DNA of 64,000 nucleotides from VSJD01 sp041653875 (GCA_041653875.1 JBAZEM010000006.1:1-64000); one strand, 5' to 3'. Numbered from the stretch's first letter, positions 8,072 to 17,218 are shown. A program made the numbers and translations. Notes: generated by a model not told the origin, from the letters alone.

Positions 8072-8803
8072 ATGAACAGGCTGGAATCCAATCCGGACGA
8101 TACGATGGAGGAAGACGATCGTTTCCAGAAAACCGGGCCATTGGAAGTGGCGGCGGATGACCGCGAACGCAATGCCGGCGTGATTGAACATCTCCAGGCG
8201 CTGGAATCCATCCGCCTGACTGTTCGCCGGCTGGAGTTGGGCGATTATCTTGTGGATCGGCGTGTTCTTATCGAAAGGAAAACCGTTGCGGATCTCGGTG
8301 TTTCCATCGTGGATGGCCGCCTTTTCCGTCAGGCCTGTCTTCTGGCCAAAAGCCCTTATCGGCCCCTATTGGTGATTGAAGGACACGTGGACGGAAAAAA
8401 CGTCCCGACTGTGAGCCGGGAAGCGATTCAAGGCGCCATTGTCACGCTGGCGCTGTTTCTGGACATTCCCTGTTTGCGCTCGTTCGATGCGCGGGAAACC
8501 GCAAATCTGATCCGGTACGCGGGCGAACAAATCCGGCGGCATATCGGCCGGGCCGTGTGTCGGCACGGCTATCGTCCCAGACGCCGCCGGAACCGGCAGT
8601 TGTTTGTTCTTCAAGGTCTGCCCGGAATAGGTCCCGCGCTGGCCGAGCGGTTATTGAGCGCATTTGGCAACGTTGAAAACGCGTTTTGCGCCGATGCGGA
8701 TGCGTTGGCGCGCGTGGAGGGCATTGGCCGAAAGAAGGCGGAAGCCATTCGGGCGTTGATTGGCAAGGAAAAAGAAACGTGCGGATCCGGCAATTCGGAT
8801 TGA
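8072..8803 (+). CDS. ERCC4-domain nuclease with helix-hairpin-helix
   Basis: A 243-residue protein resembling the nuclease half of XPF/Mus81/Hef. The ERCC4 signature is present: ADDRERN, then GDYLVDRRVLIERKTVADL, supplying the D...ERK-x3-D active site. A C-terminal double helix-hairpin-helix (about residues 178-235, with GLPGIGPALA and VEGIGRKKA) would bind branched DNA. Stand-alone bacterial versions are much less common than archaeal or eukaryotic ones. Its position after a MNT/HEPN pair and before a SNF2 helicase suggests a DNA-processing role in a defence or repair island. Confidence 0.85.
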   Translation: MNRLESNPDDTMEEDDRFQKTGPLEVAADDRERNAGVIEHLQALESIRLTVRRLELGDYLVDRRVLIERKTVADLGVSIVDGRLFRQACLLAKSPYRPLLVIEGHVDGKNVPTVSREAIQGAIVTLALFLDIPCLRSFDARETANLIRYAGEQIRRHIGRAVCRHGYRPRRRRNRQLFVLQGLPGIGPALAERLLSAFGNVENAFCADADALARVEGIGRKKAEAIRALIGKEKETCGSGNSD

Positions 8804-8836
8804 TAATCGCGCGTCAAGCGGGCACAATGCCCGCTC

Positions 8837-11557
8837 ATGAATGAGCGCCAATCCACCCTCGCGGTCAATCCGCGCGGTCATTTATACTGGGACGCAACCG
8901 GCGGCGAGGAGTCGTGGCCGGATACGGCGGCGGCGGAACGCGCGGAAAAGGCTTTTTCCGCCGGAATGGCGCGCGGGCTTCTGCATCTGATCGCGCGCGA
9001 GTTGAATACGCCTTTGCCGGCGGCCGTCGCTTGCTGGCGCGAGCTGGGCCGTCTCTATCTTTCCCGTTTCTGCCATGCAATCCTCCCCAATTCGGACGGA
9101 ATTCCTGCCGGCCCGCAAGTCCCGGAGCACGAACTGCGGGCATGGCTGGAACGTCTGCCCCCGATCAAAGGCGGCGAATACCTCGATTTCAATGCGCTGA
9201 CAGGCATCTGGAACGACTTGGATTCGTTGGTGCGGACGGAGGCCGCCGCGCATGCGGGCGGGACAACCGAATACCTGAAAGCGCTAAACCCCGTCTGGCG
9301 CATGGTGGGACGGGTGTGTTTCCATCTGGCGGAGAACAAAAAGAACGCGGACTATCCGTTCGCCTTTCTGGCGACGTATGCCGCCGGGATATCGGACCAC
9401 GGACGGGTGAAGTATCAGCCGCTGGCGGAGGCATTAAAAGAATACGCCGGCGAACGCAACAAGGCGGCGTTGTTGCGTCTGCTGGCGCCGGTGCATGCGA
9501 CGGCGGAAAAAAGCGCGCTGACCCGCGAACTGGTCGAATCCGGCGCGCTGTTTCAGCCGCTGGCATGGAAGCCTTCCCAGGCCTATCGCTTCTTGAAAGA
9601 CGCGCCCGTGATGGACTCGGGCGGCGTGGTGGTGCGCTTGCCGGATTGGTGGCGCGGCGGACGGCCGGCGCGGGCGCAGGTCAGCGTCCGCATCGGCAAC
9701 TCCGCCGGCAAGGGATTCGGATTGGACGCGCTTCTGGATTTCCAGGTTGAGAAAAGCCTGGAGGGCGAACCGCTGACGGACGCTGAATGGAACACACTGA
9801 TGCGCTCGTCCGACGGGTTGGTGTCGATCAGGGGGCGCTGGGTCGAGGCGAATCCGGAAAAATTAAAAACCGCGCTGGAAAACTGGAAGAAAATCGAACG
9901 GACGGCCGGCGCGGGCGTGAGTTTGGCCGAGGCCATGCGGATGCTATCCGGCGTTTCCATTGACAGCGGACAAAACCAGGCGGACGACGCCGGCGCGGTG
10001 AAGGAATGGAGCGGCATCAAGGCCGGCGCATGGCTGGAAGCCGCGTTGTCCCGCCTTCGGGATCCGGAGCGTCTTGAGACGTCCGTTGCCGTTCCCGGGA
10101 TGCGCGCCGTCCTGCGGCCTTATCAGAAAACGGGGGTAAGCTGGCTGCGCTTTATGACGGAGCTGGGATTGGGCGCCTGCCTGGCGGACGACATGGGGTT
10201 GGGCAAGACGATTCAATTGCTGGCCTTATTGCTGGCGCGCAAGGCGGAACGCCGGGGAGCGGTGCCAAGTTTGCTCGTGGCGCCGGCCTCGTTGCTGGCC
10301 AACTGGCGGGCGGAAATCGGGCGGTTTGCGCCGACGTTAAGCTGCCGCATTCTGCACCCCTCCGAAATGCCGGCGGAAGAATGGAAAGCGTTCCAAAAAA
10401 AAGCGGACAAGGCCGTGGTCGGATGCGATCTGGTCATGACAACTTACGGATTAGTTGCGCGGCTGGAGAGCGTGCGTCGTCAACGCTGGGATATGGTGGC
10501 GCTGGACGAGGCCCAGGCCATTAAAAATCCGGCGGCGCGGCAGACGCGCGCGGTCAAGGAACTGGTCGCCCGCCAGCGCATAGTGCTGACCGGCACACCG
10601 GTGGAAAACCGGCTTGGGGATTTATGGTCGATTTTCGACTTTCTCAACCCCGGCCTGCTCGGATCCGCCAAACAGTTCGGCCAGTTCGTCAAATCGCGTT
10701 CGGAAGACGGCGCCGGATTCGGGGCTTTGCGCGCGCTGGCCAAGCCCTATATCCTGCGCCGGATGAAAACCGACAAGCGGGTCATCGCCGATCTGCCGGA
10801 AAAGACCGAAGTGAAGGCCTATTGCGGATTGGCGTCGAAACAGGCGGCGCTTTACGAACAGGCTGTCCGCGAGTTGGGCGCGCAGGTGGCGGCCGTCGAG
10901 GGCATCCAGCGCCGCGGACTGGTGTTGGCGTACCTGATGCGGTTCAAACAAATCTGCAATCATCCCTCGCATTGGCTCAGAGACGGCGGTTTTGCGGAAG
11001 CGGAAAGCGGCAAATTCCAGCGGTTGCGCCAAATCGCGGAAGAAATCGCCGCGCGCCAGGAAAAAGCGCTGATCTTCACCCAGTTCCAGGAAATGACCGC
11101 GCCGCTTCAGGAGTTTTTGGCCGGCATATTCGGACGACCGGGATTGATTCTGCACGGCGGCACGCCGGTCAAGCAAAGACGCCGGCTCGTGGAAACGTTC
11201 CAGACGGAAAACGGTCCGCCGTTCTTTGTGCTGACGGCCAAGGCCGGCGGCTCCGGCCTGAATCTGACCGAAGCGGCGCATGTGATTCATTTTGACCGCT
11301 GGTGGAATCCGGCCGTCGAGAACCAGGCCACCGACCGGGCTTTCCGCATCGGACAGACGCGCAATGTGCTTGTGCATAAATTCGTCTGCCGCGGCACCCT
11401 GGAGGAGCGCATCGACGAAATGATCGAGAGCAAATCGCGGCTGGCCGACGAGATTATCGGCGCCGCAGGCGGCGACAAATTGCTGACCGAAATGAGCGAT
11501 CAGGACTTGTTAAAATTCGTCGCCTTGGATATAAATCGCGCCGGTGAAGCGGAATAG
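8837..11557 (+). CDS. SNF2-family DEAD/DEAH helicase
   Basis: A 906-residue Swi2/Snf2 ATPase. Residues 1-430 are a variable region like the bacterial SNF2-associated domain. The motor begins with DDMGLGKT (Walker A), followed by LDEAQAIKN (motif II), LTGTPVENRLGDLWS (motif III), and the C-terminal lobe with GGSGLNLTEA, DRWWNPAVENQA and DRAFRIGQ. Such enzymes translocate on duplex DNA. The gene is followed 36 bases later by a SWIM zinc-finger gene, a pairing seen repeatedly in bacteria, so the two probably act together. Confidence 0.93.
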   Translation: MNERQSTLAVNPRGHLYWDATGGEESWPDTAAAERAEKAFSAGMARGLLHLIARELNTPLPAAVACWRELGRLYLSRFCHAILPNSDGIPAGPQVPEHELRAWLERLPPIKGGEYLDFNALTGIWNDLDSLVRTEAAAHAGGTTEYLKALNPVWRMVGRVCFHLAENKKNADYPFAFLATYAAGISDHGRVKYQPLAEALKEYAGERNKAALLRLLAPVHATAEKSALTRELVESGALFQPLAWKPSQAYRFLKDAPVMDSGGVVVRLPDWWRGGRPARAQVSVRIGNSAGKGFGLDALLDFQVEKSLEGEPLTDAEWNTLMRSSDGLVSIRGRWVEANPEKLKTALENWKKIERTAGAGVSLAEAMRMLSGVSIDSGQNQADDAGAVKEWSGIKAGAWLEAALSRLRDPERLETSVAVPGMRAVLRPYQKTGVSWLRFMTELGLGACLADDMGLGKTIQLLALLLARKAERRGAVPSLLVAPASLLANWRAEIGRFAPTLSCRILHPSEMPAEEWKAFQKKADKAVVGCDLVMTTYGLVARLESVRRQRWDMVALDEAQAIKNPAARQTRAVKELVARQRIVLTGTPVENRLGDLWSIFDFLNPGLLGSAKQFGQFVKSRSEDGAGFGALRALAKPYILRRMKTDKRVIADLPEKTEVKAYCGLASKQAALYEQAVRELGAQVAAVEGIQRRGLVLAYLMRFKQICNHPSHWLRDGGFAEAESGKFQRLRQIAEEIAARQEKALIFTQFQEMTAPLQEFLAGIFGRPGLILHGGTPVKQRRRLVETFQTENGPPFFVLTAKAGGSGLNLTEAAHVIHFDRWWNPAVENQATDRAFRIGQTRNVLVHKFVCRGTLEERIDEMIESKSRLADEIIGAAGGDKLLTEMSDQDLLKFVALDINRAGEAE

Positions 11558-11593
11558 ACATTCGCCGGCCAAACAACCGAAAGAGGAACCGTT

Positions 11594-12478
11594 ATGGGAT
11601 GGGGACGATATTGGGGATTTGCGCCTTATGTGAGCGCGGACGAGAAACGGCGCCGCGCCGAAAAAGCGGCCGCAAAATTGACGAAGGGCGGAAAGACTTT
11701 GGCGCCGGTCAGGCTGGAAGGCCGCGCCATTGCCCGTTCGTTCTGGGGCAAGGCCTGGTGCGACAATCTGGAATCTTACAGCGACTTTGCGTACCGCCTG
11801 CCGCGCGGCCGGTCCTACGTGCGCAACGGATCGGTTGTGCATCTTGAAATAAGGCCGGGGATGGCGGAAGCGCTGGTCAGCGGCTCGAAGTTATACAAGG
11901 TAACGGTCGCGTTCAAACCGCTCAAGCCGAATCGCTGGCAAAGTTTGTGCCGCGAGTGCGCGGGCAGTATCGGTTCGTTGATGGAATTGTTGCAGGGCAA
12001 ACTCTCGGATCGGGTGATGGGCATTATGACGCGGCGGGAGAGCGGGTTGTTTCCCGCGCCGCAGGAGATCGATTTAAATTGCACGTGCCCGGATTGGGCG
12101 GACATGTGCAAGCACGTGGCGGCGGCGCTCTACGGCGTGGGCGCGCGTCTGGACGAGAATCCGGAACTGCTGTTCCGGCTGCGCCACGCCAATCATCACG
12201 AACTTGTCAGCCAGGCGGATACGGTTGCGGCGCTAACCGCGACGAAAGCCGGCGCAGCGGCGCCAACCTTGGCGGCGGACGAAATCGGCGACGTGTTTGG
12301 AATCGAAATGAAGACAGATGCCCCGGCCAAACATGCCCCCATCCAGCCGGCGAAGGTTCGCCGTCCGCATCCGGCGCCGGCAACCAAACCTCCGCGCCGC
12401 AAAAAGAAACGAAAGCCGGCGGCGCAACCCGGCCGCAAGCCGAAACCGAAGCGGCGCGGGAAAACGCCGCGACAATGA
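11594..12478 (+). CDS. SWIM zinc-finger protein, SNF2 partner
   Basis: A 294-residue protein with a SWIM finger at about residues 159-175 (NCTCPDWADMCKHVAAAL, the CxC...CxH zinc ligands). A large basic tail from about residue 245 is rich in Lys, Arg and Pro and probably binds nucleic acid. The ATG at 11594 follows AAAGAGGAACC. The stop overlaps the start of the broken permease by ATGA. Its function in partnership with SNF2 helicases is not established. Confidence 0.85.
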   Translation: MGWGRYWGFAPYVSADEKRRRAEKAAAKLTKGGKTLAPVRLEGRAIARSFWGKAWCDNLESYSDFAYRLPRGRSYVRNGSVVHLEIRPGMAEALVSGSKLYKVTVAFKPLKPNRWQSLCRECAGSIGSLMELLQGKLSDRVMGIMTRRESGLFPAPQEIDLNCTCPDWADMCKHVAAALYGVGARLDENPELLFRLRHANHHELVSQADTVAALTATKAGAAAPTLAADEIGDVFGIEMKTDAPAKHAPIQPAKVRRPHPAPATKPPRRKKKRKPAAQPGRKPKPKRRGKTPRQ

Positions 12479-13307
12479 GCGCGGCATTTGGAATCATGCT
12501 GTGGCCTTTTCTGGCCTGTCTGCTGCTCCCGGGGATTCTGGTGCATATGGGACTCCACATTGTGCGGCGCGAGATCATCTTCGTTGACCTTGCGCTTGCT
12601 TGCCCAAGTGGCGGCGTTTGGAATCTGCGTGGCGATCCTACTGGGCCATGATTCCCACGATTGGCAGACCACCGCGTGGTCGGCGGCGCTTACGTTTGTA
12701 GGCGCAGGCGTTCTGACACTCACCCGCCCCAGCGGACGGAGGATCCCGCAAGAGGCGCTAATCGGCATTGTGTACGTAGTGGCGGCGGCGGCATCGTTTC
12801 TATTGTTGAGCCGCAGCCCCGAGGGCAATGAAGAATTGCGAAGAACACTTGTCGGCGAGATTCTGTTAGTGCGTCCGGGGGAGGTCCTTCGCACGTTCGC
12901 CTTGTTTGCGGTCGTAGGCGTAGTACACGCGATTTTTCGCCGGCAATTCTGGCTGCTCTCGTTCGACCCGCAACGCGGCCGTTCCGAGGGCTTACGTCTG
13001 TGGTTCTGGGATTTTATGTTCTACGTGCTGTTCGGTGTCGTCGTGACCAGTTTTGTCCGCATGGGAGGGGTGCTATTGGTCTTCTCGTACCTAATCATTC
13101 CCGGCTGTGTGCGCCAATCTCTTTGCGACGTTGTTGAGAACGCAACTCGTTGTTGGGTGGACCGTGGCGACGCTATCCGGCGTTGCAGGGCTATATGCTT
13201 CGTATAAGCTGGACTTGCCGACGGGTGCGGCGATCGTTTGCGCGTTGGGCCTTGCACTGTTGCTGGCCGGAATCGGCCGGACCACAGGCGCCATGCTCAA
13301 ACGCTGA
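12475..13307 (+). pseudogene. Metal ABC transporter permease with two frameshifts
   Basis: Three consecutive frames together give one full ZnuB/TroC-type permease, closely resembling the intact copy at 45774-46598. The first break, near 12600, is a 4-base duplication (gcttgcttgccc where gcttgccc is expected). The second, near 13096, is one extra G in cattcccggctgtg. Repairing both restores conserved sequence through LAQVAAFG and LIIPAVCANL. No ATPase or binding protein is adjacent, so this is an orphan decayed paralogue, unless both differences are assembly errors. Confidence 0.85.
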
Positions 13308-13361
13308 GGGTTACGACGATCCGGATGGTTATCGGCAAATCAAGGGATCGAAGAAGATTAG

Positions 13362-13498
13362 GGCGGGCCGACGCCCGCCGCGTCACTACGCTTGCGCTCC
13401 GCAAGCGGCGTGGCAACCTAAACTGCGACCTGGATATGGAGGGCGGCAGGCCTCTGCCGCCGGGGGCGCGGCGATGGAGGCCCATCGCCCTCCAATAA
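13362..13498. repeat. Nested intergenic palindromes
   Basis: GC-rich, self-complementary stretch between the permease relic and the promoter of the next unit. The arms tggagggc and gccctcca near 13437 and 13490 frame a smaller ggcggcagg/cctctgccgcc hairpin. No gene is visible in 13308-13552. Confidence 0.45.
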
Positions 13499-13552
13499 TT
13501 TATACACAAAAAAACGAACATCTTTTTCGGAAAACTTCTAAAAAAACATTTC

Positions 13553-13584
13553 TTGACAGTTCGTGGTAATGAACCTATGTTCAT
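13553..13584 (+). promoter_or_regulatory. Sigma-70 promoter with palindromic operator
   Basis: TTGACA (13553-13558), a 17-base spacer and TATGTT (13576-13581) form a good housekeeping promoter. A perfect inverted repeat, atgaac-ctat-gttcat (13569-13584), overlaps the -10. It points at the DUF134 gene and could be that regulator's own operator, which is inference. Confidence 0.65.
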
Positions 13585-13616
13585 AACTAAATTCATGCAT
13601 AGGAATTTCAATGTTT

Positions 13617-13715
13617 TGTAGCCGCGCCCGTAAGGGCGTGGAGTCGGTCGGCAGCCACGGCGTTACCGCCGCGGCTACATGAAAAAGTCGCCCCGCTGCG
13701 GGGCCTAACTTGACT
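13617..13715. repeat. Composite dispersed repeat, copy A
   Basis: A 63-bp palindrome with arms tgtagccgcg/cgcggctaca (13617-13679) is followed by a 36-base tail with the hairpin gccccgctgcggggc and the ending cctaactTGA. The same architecture and tail recur at 61622-61720 and 61799-61832. Here it lies in the untranslated leader between the promoter and the DUF134 gene. Confidence 0.75.
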
Positions 13716-13732
13716 TTGAATCGAGCACTCCA

Positions 13733-14032
13733 ATGCCCAGGCCTTGCTGCATGCGACAAATCGGGTTCAAACCGTGCGCCGACTATTTCAAGCCGGCGGG
13801 TGTCCCGCTCCGTCTCCTCGATGAGATCAATCTGAAGCTCGACGAACTGGAAGCCTTGCGGCTGGCAGACCTGAACGGGATGTATCAGGAACAGGCGGCG
13901 CAGAGGATGAAGATTTCCCGGCCGACCTTCGCGCGGATCGTGGAGGCGGCGCGGCGCAAAGTGGCGGATGCCTTGATACACGGCAAGGCGTTGCGGGTCG
14001 AAGGCGGTCCGGTCGTGCCGAGCGAGCCATAA
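13733..14032 (+). CDS. DUF134 family DNA-binding protein
   Basis: A 99-residue protein of the DUF134 (UPF0251) family. It has the family opening MPRPxC, then a sigma-factor region-4-like helix-turn-helix spanning QEQAAQRMKISRPTFARIVEAARRKVA. Members usually sit beside NifX/NifB-type Fe-Mo cofactor proteins, as here. The protein probably regulates the ORP-like block. The palindromic promoter upstream is a natural autoregulatory target. Confidence 0.85.
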   Translation: MPRPCCMRQIGFKPCADYFKPAGVPLRLLDEINLKLDELEALRLADLNGMYQEQAAQRMKISRPTFARIVEAARRKVADALIHGKALRVEGGPVVPSEP

Positions 14033-14108
14033 TGGCGGACAAGTTCACGGCCGGAATCGGGAGGTGTGACTTCTACAAATATCTCAATGCCCAAGGAGGC
14101 GAGATTGT

Positions 14109-15116
14109 ATGCAGGATAATGCGGAGACGGCAAGGCGAAACTGGTCGGCAGTGGCGGACAAGGCCCTGATAAAGACTGGACTCACGCGGGAAGACGCGCT
14201 GGCGGTTCTGCGGGCAGACGAAAGCGATCTTTTGGAAATTATAGCCGTGGCGTACCGCTTGCGTCAGGAAGCATTCGGACGGCGTGTGAGCCTCCACGTC
14301 ATCCAGAATGCCCGCAGTGGAACTTGCTCTGAAAACTGCGGTTTTTGCAGTCAGTCGGCCGTATCCCATGCGGATATTGATCGTTATCCATTGCGCAGTG
14401 CGGACGAGTTGGTTGCCGGCGCGCGTCAAGCGGTTGGAATGGGCGCAGTGAAGTATGGTATTGTCACCAGCGGCCGCGCTCCCACCGGGGACATGGTTGA
14501 AACGATGTGTGAGGCCGCGCGCCGGATGCGCGCCGAAGGGCTCAAACTGAGCATTTGTGTTTCCCTGGGACTGGCGACGGACGAACAGTTGCGCCGTCTG
14601 GCGGAGTCGGGGGTAAGCCGTTACCATCATAATTTGGAGACCACGCGCCATTATTTCCCGCATGTCTGCAATACCCATTCTTACGACGATCGCGTAGCCA
14701 CCGTGCGGAAGGCTAAGGATGCCGGACTGGAAATTTGCTGTGGAGGTATCATCGGCTTGGGGGAAACATTTGAAGATCGGGTGGATCTTGCCTTGGCCCT
14801 GCGGGAACTGGGCGTTGATTCCATTCCGGTCAATTTTTTTAATCCGCGTCCCGGCACACCGCTGGAAAGTACGCCGCCCTTGACCGCCTTGGAGGCCTTG
14901 CGCGCCCTGGCCATGTTCCGGCTGGTCAATCCGCGAACGGACATCTGCGCCGCTGGTGGACGTGAAATCTGCCTGGGAGCGCTCCAGCCCCTGGCCTTGT
15001 TTGCCGCCAATTCCATTTTTACCGGGGGCTATCTCACTACCCCCGGCCAGGGCTATGCCAGGGATTTGGAGACGATCAGAGCGCTGGGATTTGAAGCGGG
15101 CTGTATCGAGGACTAA
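14109..15116 (+). CDS. bioB: Biotin synthase-type radical SAM enzyme
   Basis: A 335-residue radical SAM protein matching biotin synthase, which inserts sulphur into dethiobiotin. The SAM [4Fe-4S] cysteines are C73, C77 and C80 (CSENCGFC). YHHNLETT and NFFNPRPGTPLE are the usual BioB landmarks, and the end has the GGYLTTPGQ form common in anaerobes. The ribosome-binding site AAGGAGG precedes the ATG. No other bio genes are nearby. A related enzyme with another substrate is possible given the ORP setting, but the motifs favour BioB. Confidence 0.85.
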   Translation: MQDNAETARRNWSAVADKALIKTGLTREDALAVLRADESDLLEIIAVAYRLRQEAFGRRVSLHVIQNARSGTCSENCGFCSQSAVSHADIDRYPLRSADELVAGARQAVGMGAVKYGIVTSGRAPTGDMVETMCEAARRMRAEGLKLSICVSLGLATDEQLRRLAESGVSRYHHNLETTRHYFPHVCNTHSYDDRVATVRKAKDAGLEICCGGIIGLGETFEDRVDLALALRELGVDSIPVNFFNPRPGTPLESTPPLTALEALRALAMFRLVNPRTDICAAGGREICLGALQPLALFAANSIFTGGYLTTPGQGYARDLETIRALGFEAGCIED

Positions 15117-15200
15117 TCATGACGGCGCCATAGGGAGGCAACTTGTAATGATAAACGCATTAATGTTAAGATAAATTCCACAGCTGAAAACCGACGAGGA

Positions 15201-16601
15201 ATGAATTGCTTTGCCATGAAGAATAGAAGAGATCGAAGTTTGGGCGCCGGGACGAATGCCATCCTGGAAAGCATATCGGATGGCGTATTTACTGTGGATG
15301 ACACCTGGCGCATCACGTCGTTCAACCGCGCCGCTGAGGCCATCACCGGTATCCGCAGAAAGGACGCGATCGGCAAGCCTTGTTCCGAGGTGTTTCGGGC
15401 CAGCATGTGTGAGGCCGATTGCGCGCTCCGGCACACCGTCAAGACCGGCAAGCCAATTATCAATCGCTCGACGTTCATCGTGAATGCTGAGGGCCGCCGC
15501 ATCCCGATCAGCGTCTCGACCGCGATCCTGAAGGACGAAAAAGGCCGAGTTGTGGGCGGCGCGGAAACGTTTCGCGACCTCAGCCTTGTGGAGGAATTAC
15601 GCAAGGAATTGGAGGAGCGGTTCCAGATGGGCGATATCGTGAGCCGATGCGCCGCCATGCGGCGTATTTTCGACATTCTGCCGCAAATTGCGGCCAGCGA
15701 CGCATCGGTGCTGATTTACGGGGAAACTGGCGCCGGCAAGGAACTTTTGGCGCGCGCCATCCATAATCTCAGCCCTCGGAAACCCAAACCCTTTGTGGCC
15801 GTCAACTGCGGCGCTTTGCCCGATACGCTGTTGGAATCCGAGCTCTTCGGTTACGTGAAGGGCGCGTTTACGGGGGCGGCCAAAGATAAGCCGGGCCGCT
15901 TCGCGCTGGCCGAAGGAGGCACATTGTTCCTGGATGAGATCGGCGATATAAGTCCGGCTCTGCAGATTCGGCTGCTACGGGTATTGCAAGACAAGAGATA
16001 CGAGCCATTGGGCGGGACAGAAACGCTGCTCGCGGACGTGCGCATCGTGACGGCCACGCATCGCGACTTGGCGGCACAGATTCGAAAAGGGGCTTTTCGC
16101 GAAGACCTCTTCTATCGCTTGAACGTCGTCAAGGTGGATCTTCCGCCGTTGCGGAAGCGTAAGGAGGATATTCCCTTGCTTGTCGATCACTTCATTGCGC
16201 GTTTCAATCGCTTGCAGGGCAAAGCCGTCATGGGCGCCTCGCCGGATGTCTTGGCGCTGCTGATGGCGCATGACTATCCCGGAAATGTGCGGGAGTTGGA
16301 GAATATCCTGGAACGCGCCTTCGTGCTTTGCGGCGCGGGAAGGATCGAGCGGGTTCATCTGCCACCCGAACTCACCGGCCGCCCTGCTATTTCCCGTATC
16401 CCGCCGGAAAATACCATTGCCGATCAGACCCGCGCCGCCGAAGCGCAGGCCATCCGCACGTCCCTGGAGCGCCACGGGTTCAATCGCCTGGCCGCCGCCC
16501 ACGCCCTTGGCCTTCACAAAAGCACGCTCTTCCGCAAGATCAAGGCCCTGGGTCTCACGCTGCCGGAACACGATGGCCGCTCCCGCCGGAAAGCCACATA
16601 G
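15201..16601 (+). CDS. PAS-AAA+ sigma-54-dependent activator
   Basis: A 466-residue enhancer-binding protein. The PAS domain (about 18-130) contains clustered cysteines (C61, C70, C74) that could carry a redox or metal signal. The AAA+ domain has GETGAGKE (174-181), the sigma-54-contacting GAFTGA (221-226) and GGTLFLDEIGD. A Fis-type helix-turn-helix closes the protein. It lies immediately upstream of a sigma-54 promoter and NifX-like genes. The Desulfovibrio ORP locus has the same arrangement, with a sigma-54 activator driving the orange-protein operons. The start is uncertain: the Met at 15216 is an alternative. Confidence 0.9.
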   Translation: MNCFAMKNRRDRSLGAGTNAILESISDGVFTVDDTWRITSFNRAAEAITGIRRKDAIGKPCSEVFRASMCEADCALRHTVKTGKPIINRSTFIVNAEGRRIPISVSTAILKDEKGRVVGGAETFRDLSLVEELRKELEERFQMGDIVSRCAAMRRIFDILPQIAASDASVLIYGETGAGKELLARAIHNLSPRKPKPFVAVNCGALPDTLLESELFGYVKGAFTGAAKDKPGRFALAEGGTLFLDEIGDISPALQIRLLRVLQDKRYEPLGGTETLLADVRIVTATHRDLAAQIRKGAFREDLFYRLNVVKVDLPPLRKRKEDIPLLVDHFIARFNRLQGKAVMGASPDVLALLMAHDYPGNVRELENILERAFVLCGAGRIERVHLPPELTGRPAISRIPPENTIADQTRAAEAQAIRTSLERHGFNRLAAAHALGLHKSTLFRKIKALGLTLPEHDGRSRRKAT

Positions 16602-16706
16602 AGTCGCAGTAATGCGCTTCTATATCTATAGCGCCGCCGCGATACAGCGACTCTGATTCCAAAAATCAGGGTTAACATGTAATCTGTATCAGACTACACG
16701 ACAACA

Positions 16707-16718
16707 TGTTGCGCAACA
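16707..16718. promoter_or_regulatory. Candidate activator-binding palindrome
   Basis: TGTTGCGCAACA is a perfect 12-bp palindrome about 30 bases before the -24 element, overlapping a second palindrome, caacatgttg (16703-16712). It is a candidate site for the adjacent sigma-54 activator, although such sites usually lie further upstream. Confidence 0.5.
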
Positions 16719-16740
16719 ACGACGTTCTCTCTTCCATGCT

Positions 16741-16756
16741 TGGCACGCTTCGTGCT
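16741..16756 (+). promoter_or_regulatory. Sigma-54 (-24/-12) promoter
   Basis: TGGCACG at 16741-16747 and TGCT at 16753-16756 place the invariant GG (16742-16743) and GC (16754-16755) exactly 10 bases apart, the sigma-54 spacing. The predicted start of transcription is near 16767, giving a short leader before the ATG at 16791. It faces the first NifX-like gene. Confidence 0.75.
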
Positions 16757-16790
16757 GTGTATCATAGATCAAACTGAAGAATGGAGAATC

Positions 16791-17204
16791 ATGAAAGTAG
16801 CGTTGGCAACATGGAATGGAAGAATTTCGCCGGTGTTCGATGTGGCCCGACAGGTTCTGATGCTTGATGTTGAAGACGACCAAGTGGTTGCCCGGCATGA
16901 GGAAACATTGCCCGGCACGGAGCCACAGGCTCAGGCGGGGCGACTGGCGGCGCTCGCTCCACATACGTTAATCTGCGGCGCCATCTCCCAGCCGATGGCC
17001 AATCTGTTGGCGGCCAAGAACATCCGGGTTATCCCCTTTACGGCCGGGGCTGTTGAGGAAGTCGTCGCCGCTTGGTTGGCGGGGGCTTTACCGAATCCCG
17101 CTTTAGCCATGCCGGGTTGCTGCGGGCGGCGGGGAAGGTTCAGAGGACCAGGCGGTGGACGCGGCATGAGTGCGTGTTTCGGCGGAAGAAGAATGATCAT
17201 GTGA
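16791..17204 (+). CDS. NifX/NifB-type Fe-Mo cofactor-binding protein (ORP-like)
   Basis: A 137-residue protein of the dinitrogenase iron-molybdenum cofactor family, to which the Desulfovibrio orange protein belongs. Residues 1-100 form the RNase-H-like fold, opening with MKVALATWNGRISPVFDVA. The C-terminal tail is Gly/Arg-rich with CC and a late Cys (PGCCGRRGRF, GMSACFGG) and could bind a metal cluster. It is the first gene behind the sigma-54 promoter. There are no nitrogenase genes in the window, so a nitrogen-fixation role is unlikely. Confidence 0.85.
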   Translation: MKVALATWNGRISPVFDVARQVLMLDVEDDQVVARHEETLPGTEPQAQAGRLAALAPHTLICGAISQPMANLLAAKNIRVIPFTAGAVEEVVAAWLAGALPNPALAMPGCCGRRGRFRGPGGGRGMSACFGGRRMIM

Positions 17205-17218
17205 AGGAGAAAAAAGTT

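Noticed and set aside
10622..11377. 251-codon minus-strand frame within the SNF2 gene
   Set aside because: It lies opposite conserved helicase motifs and has no domain of its own.
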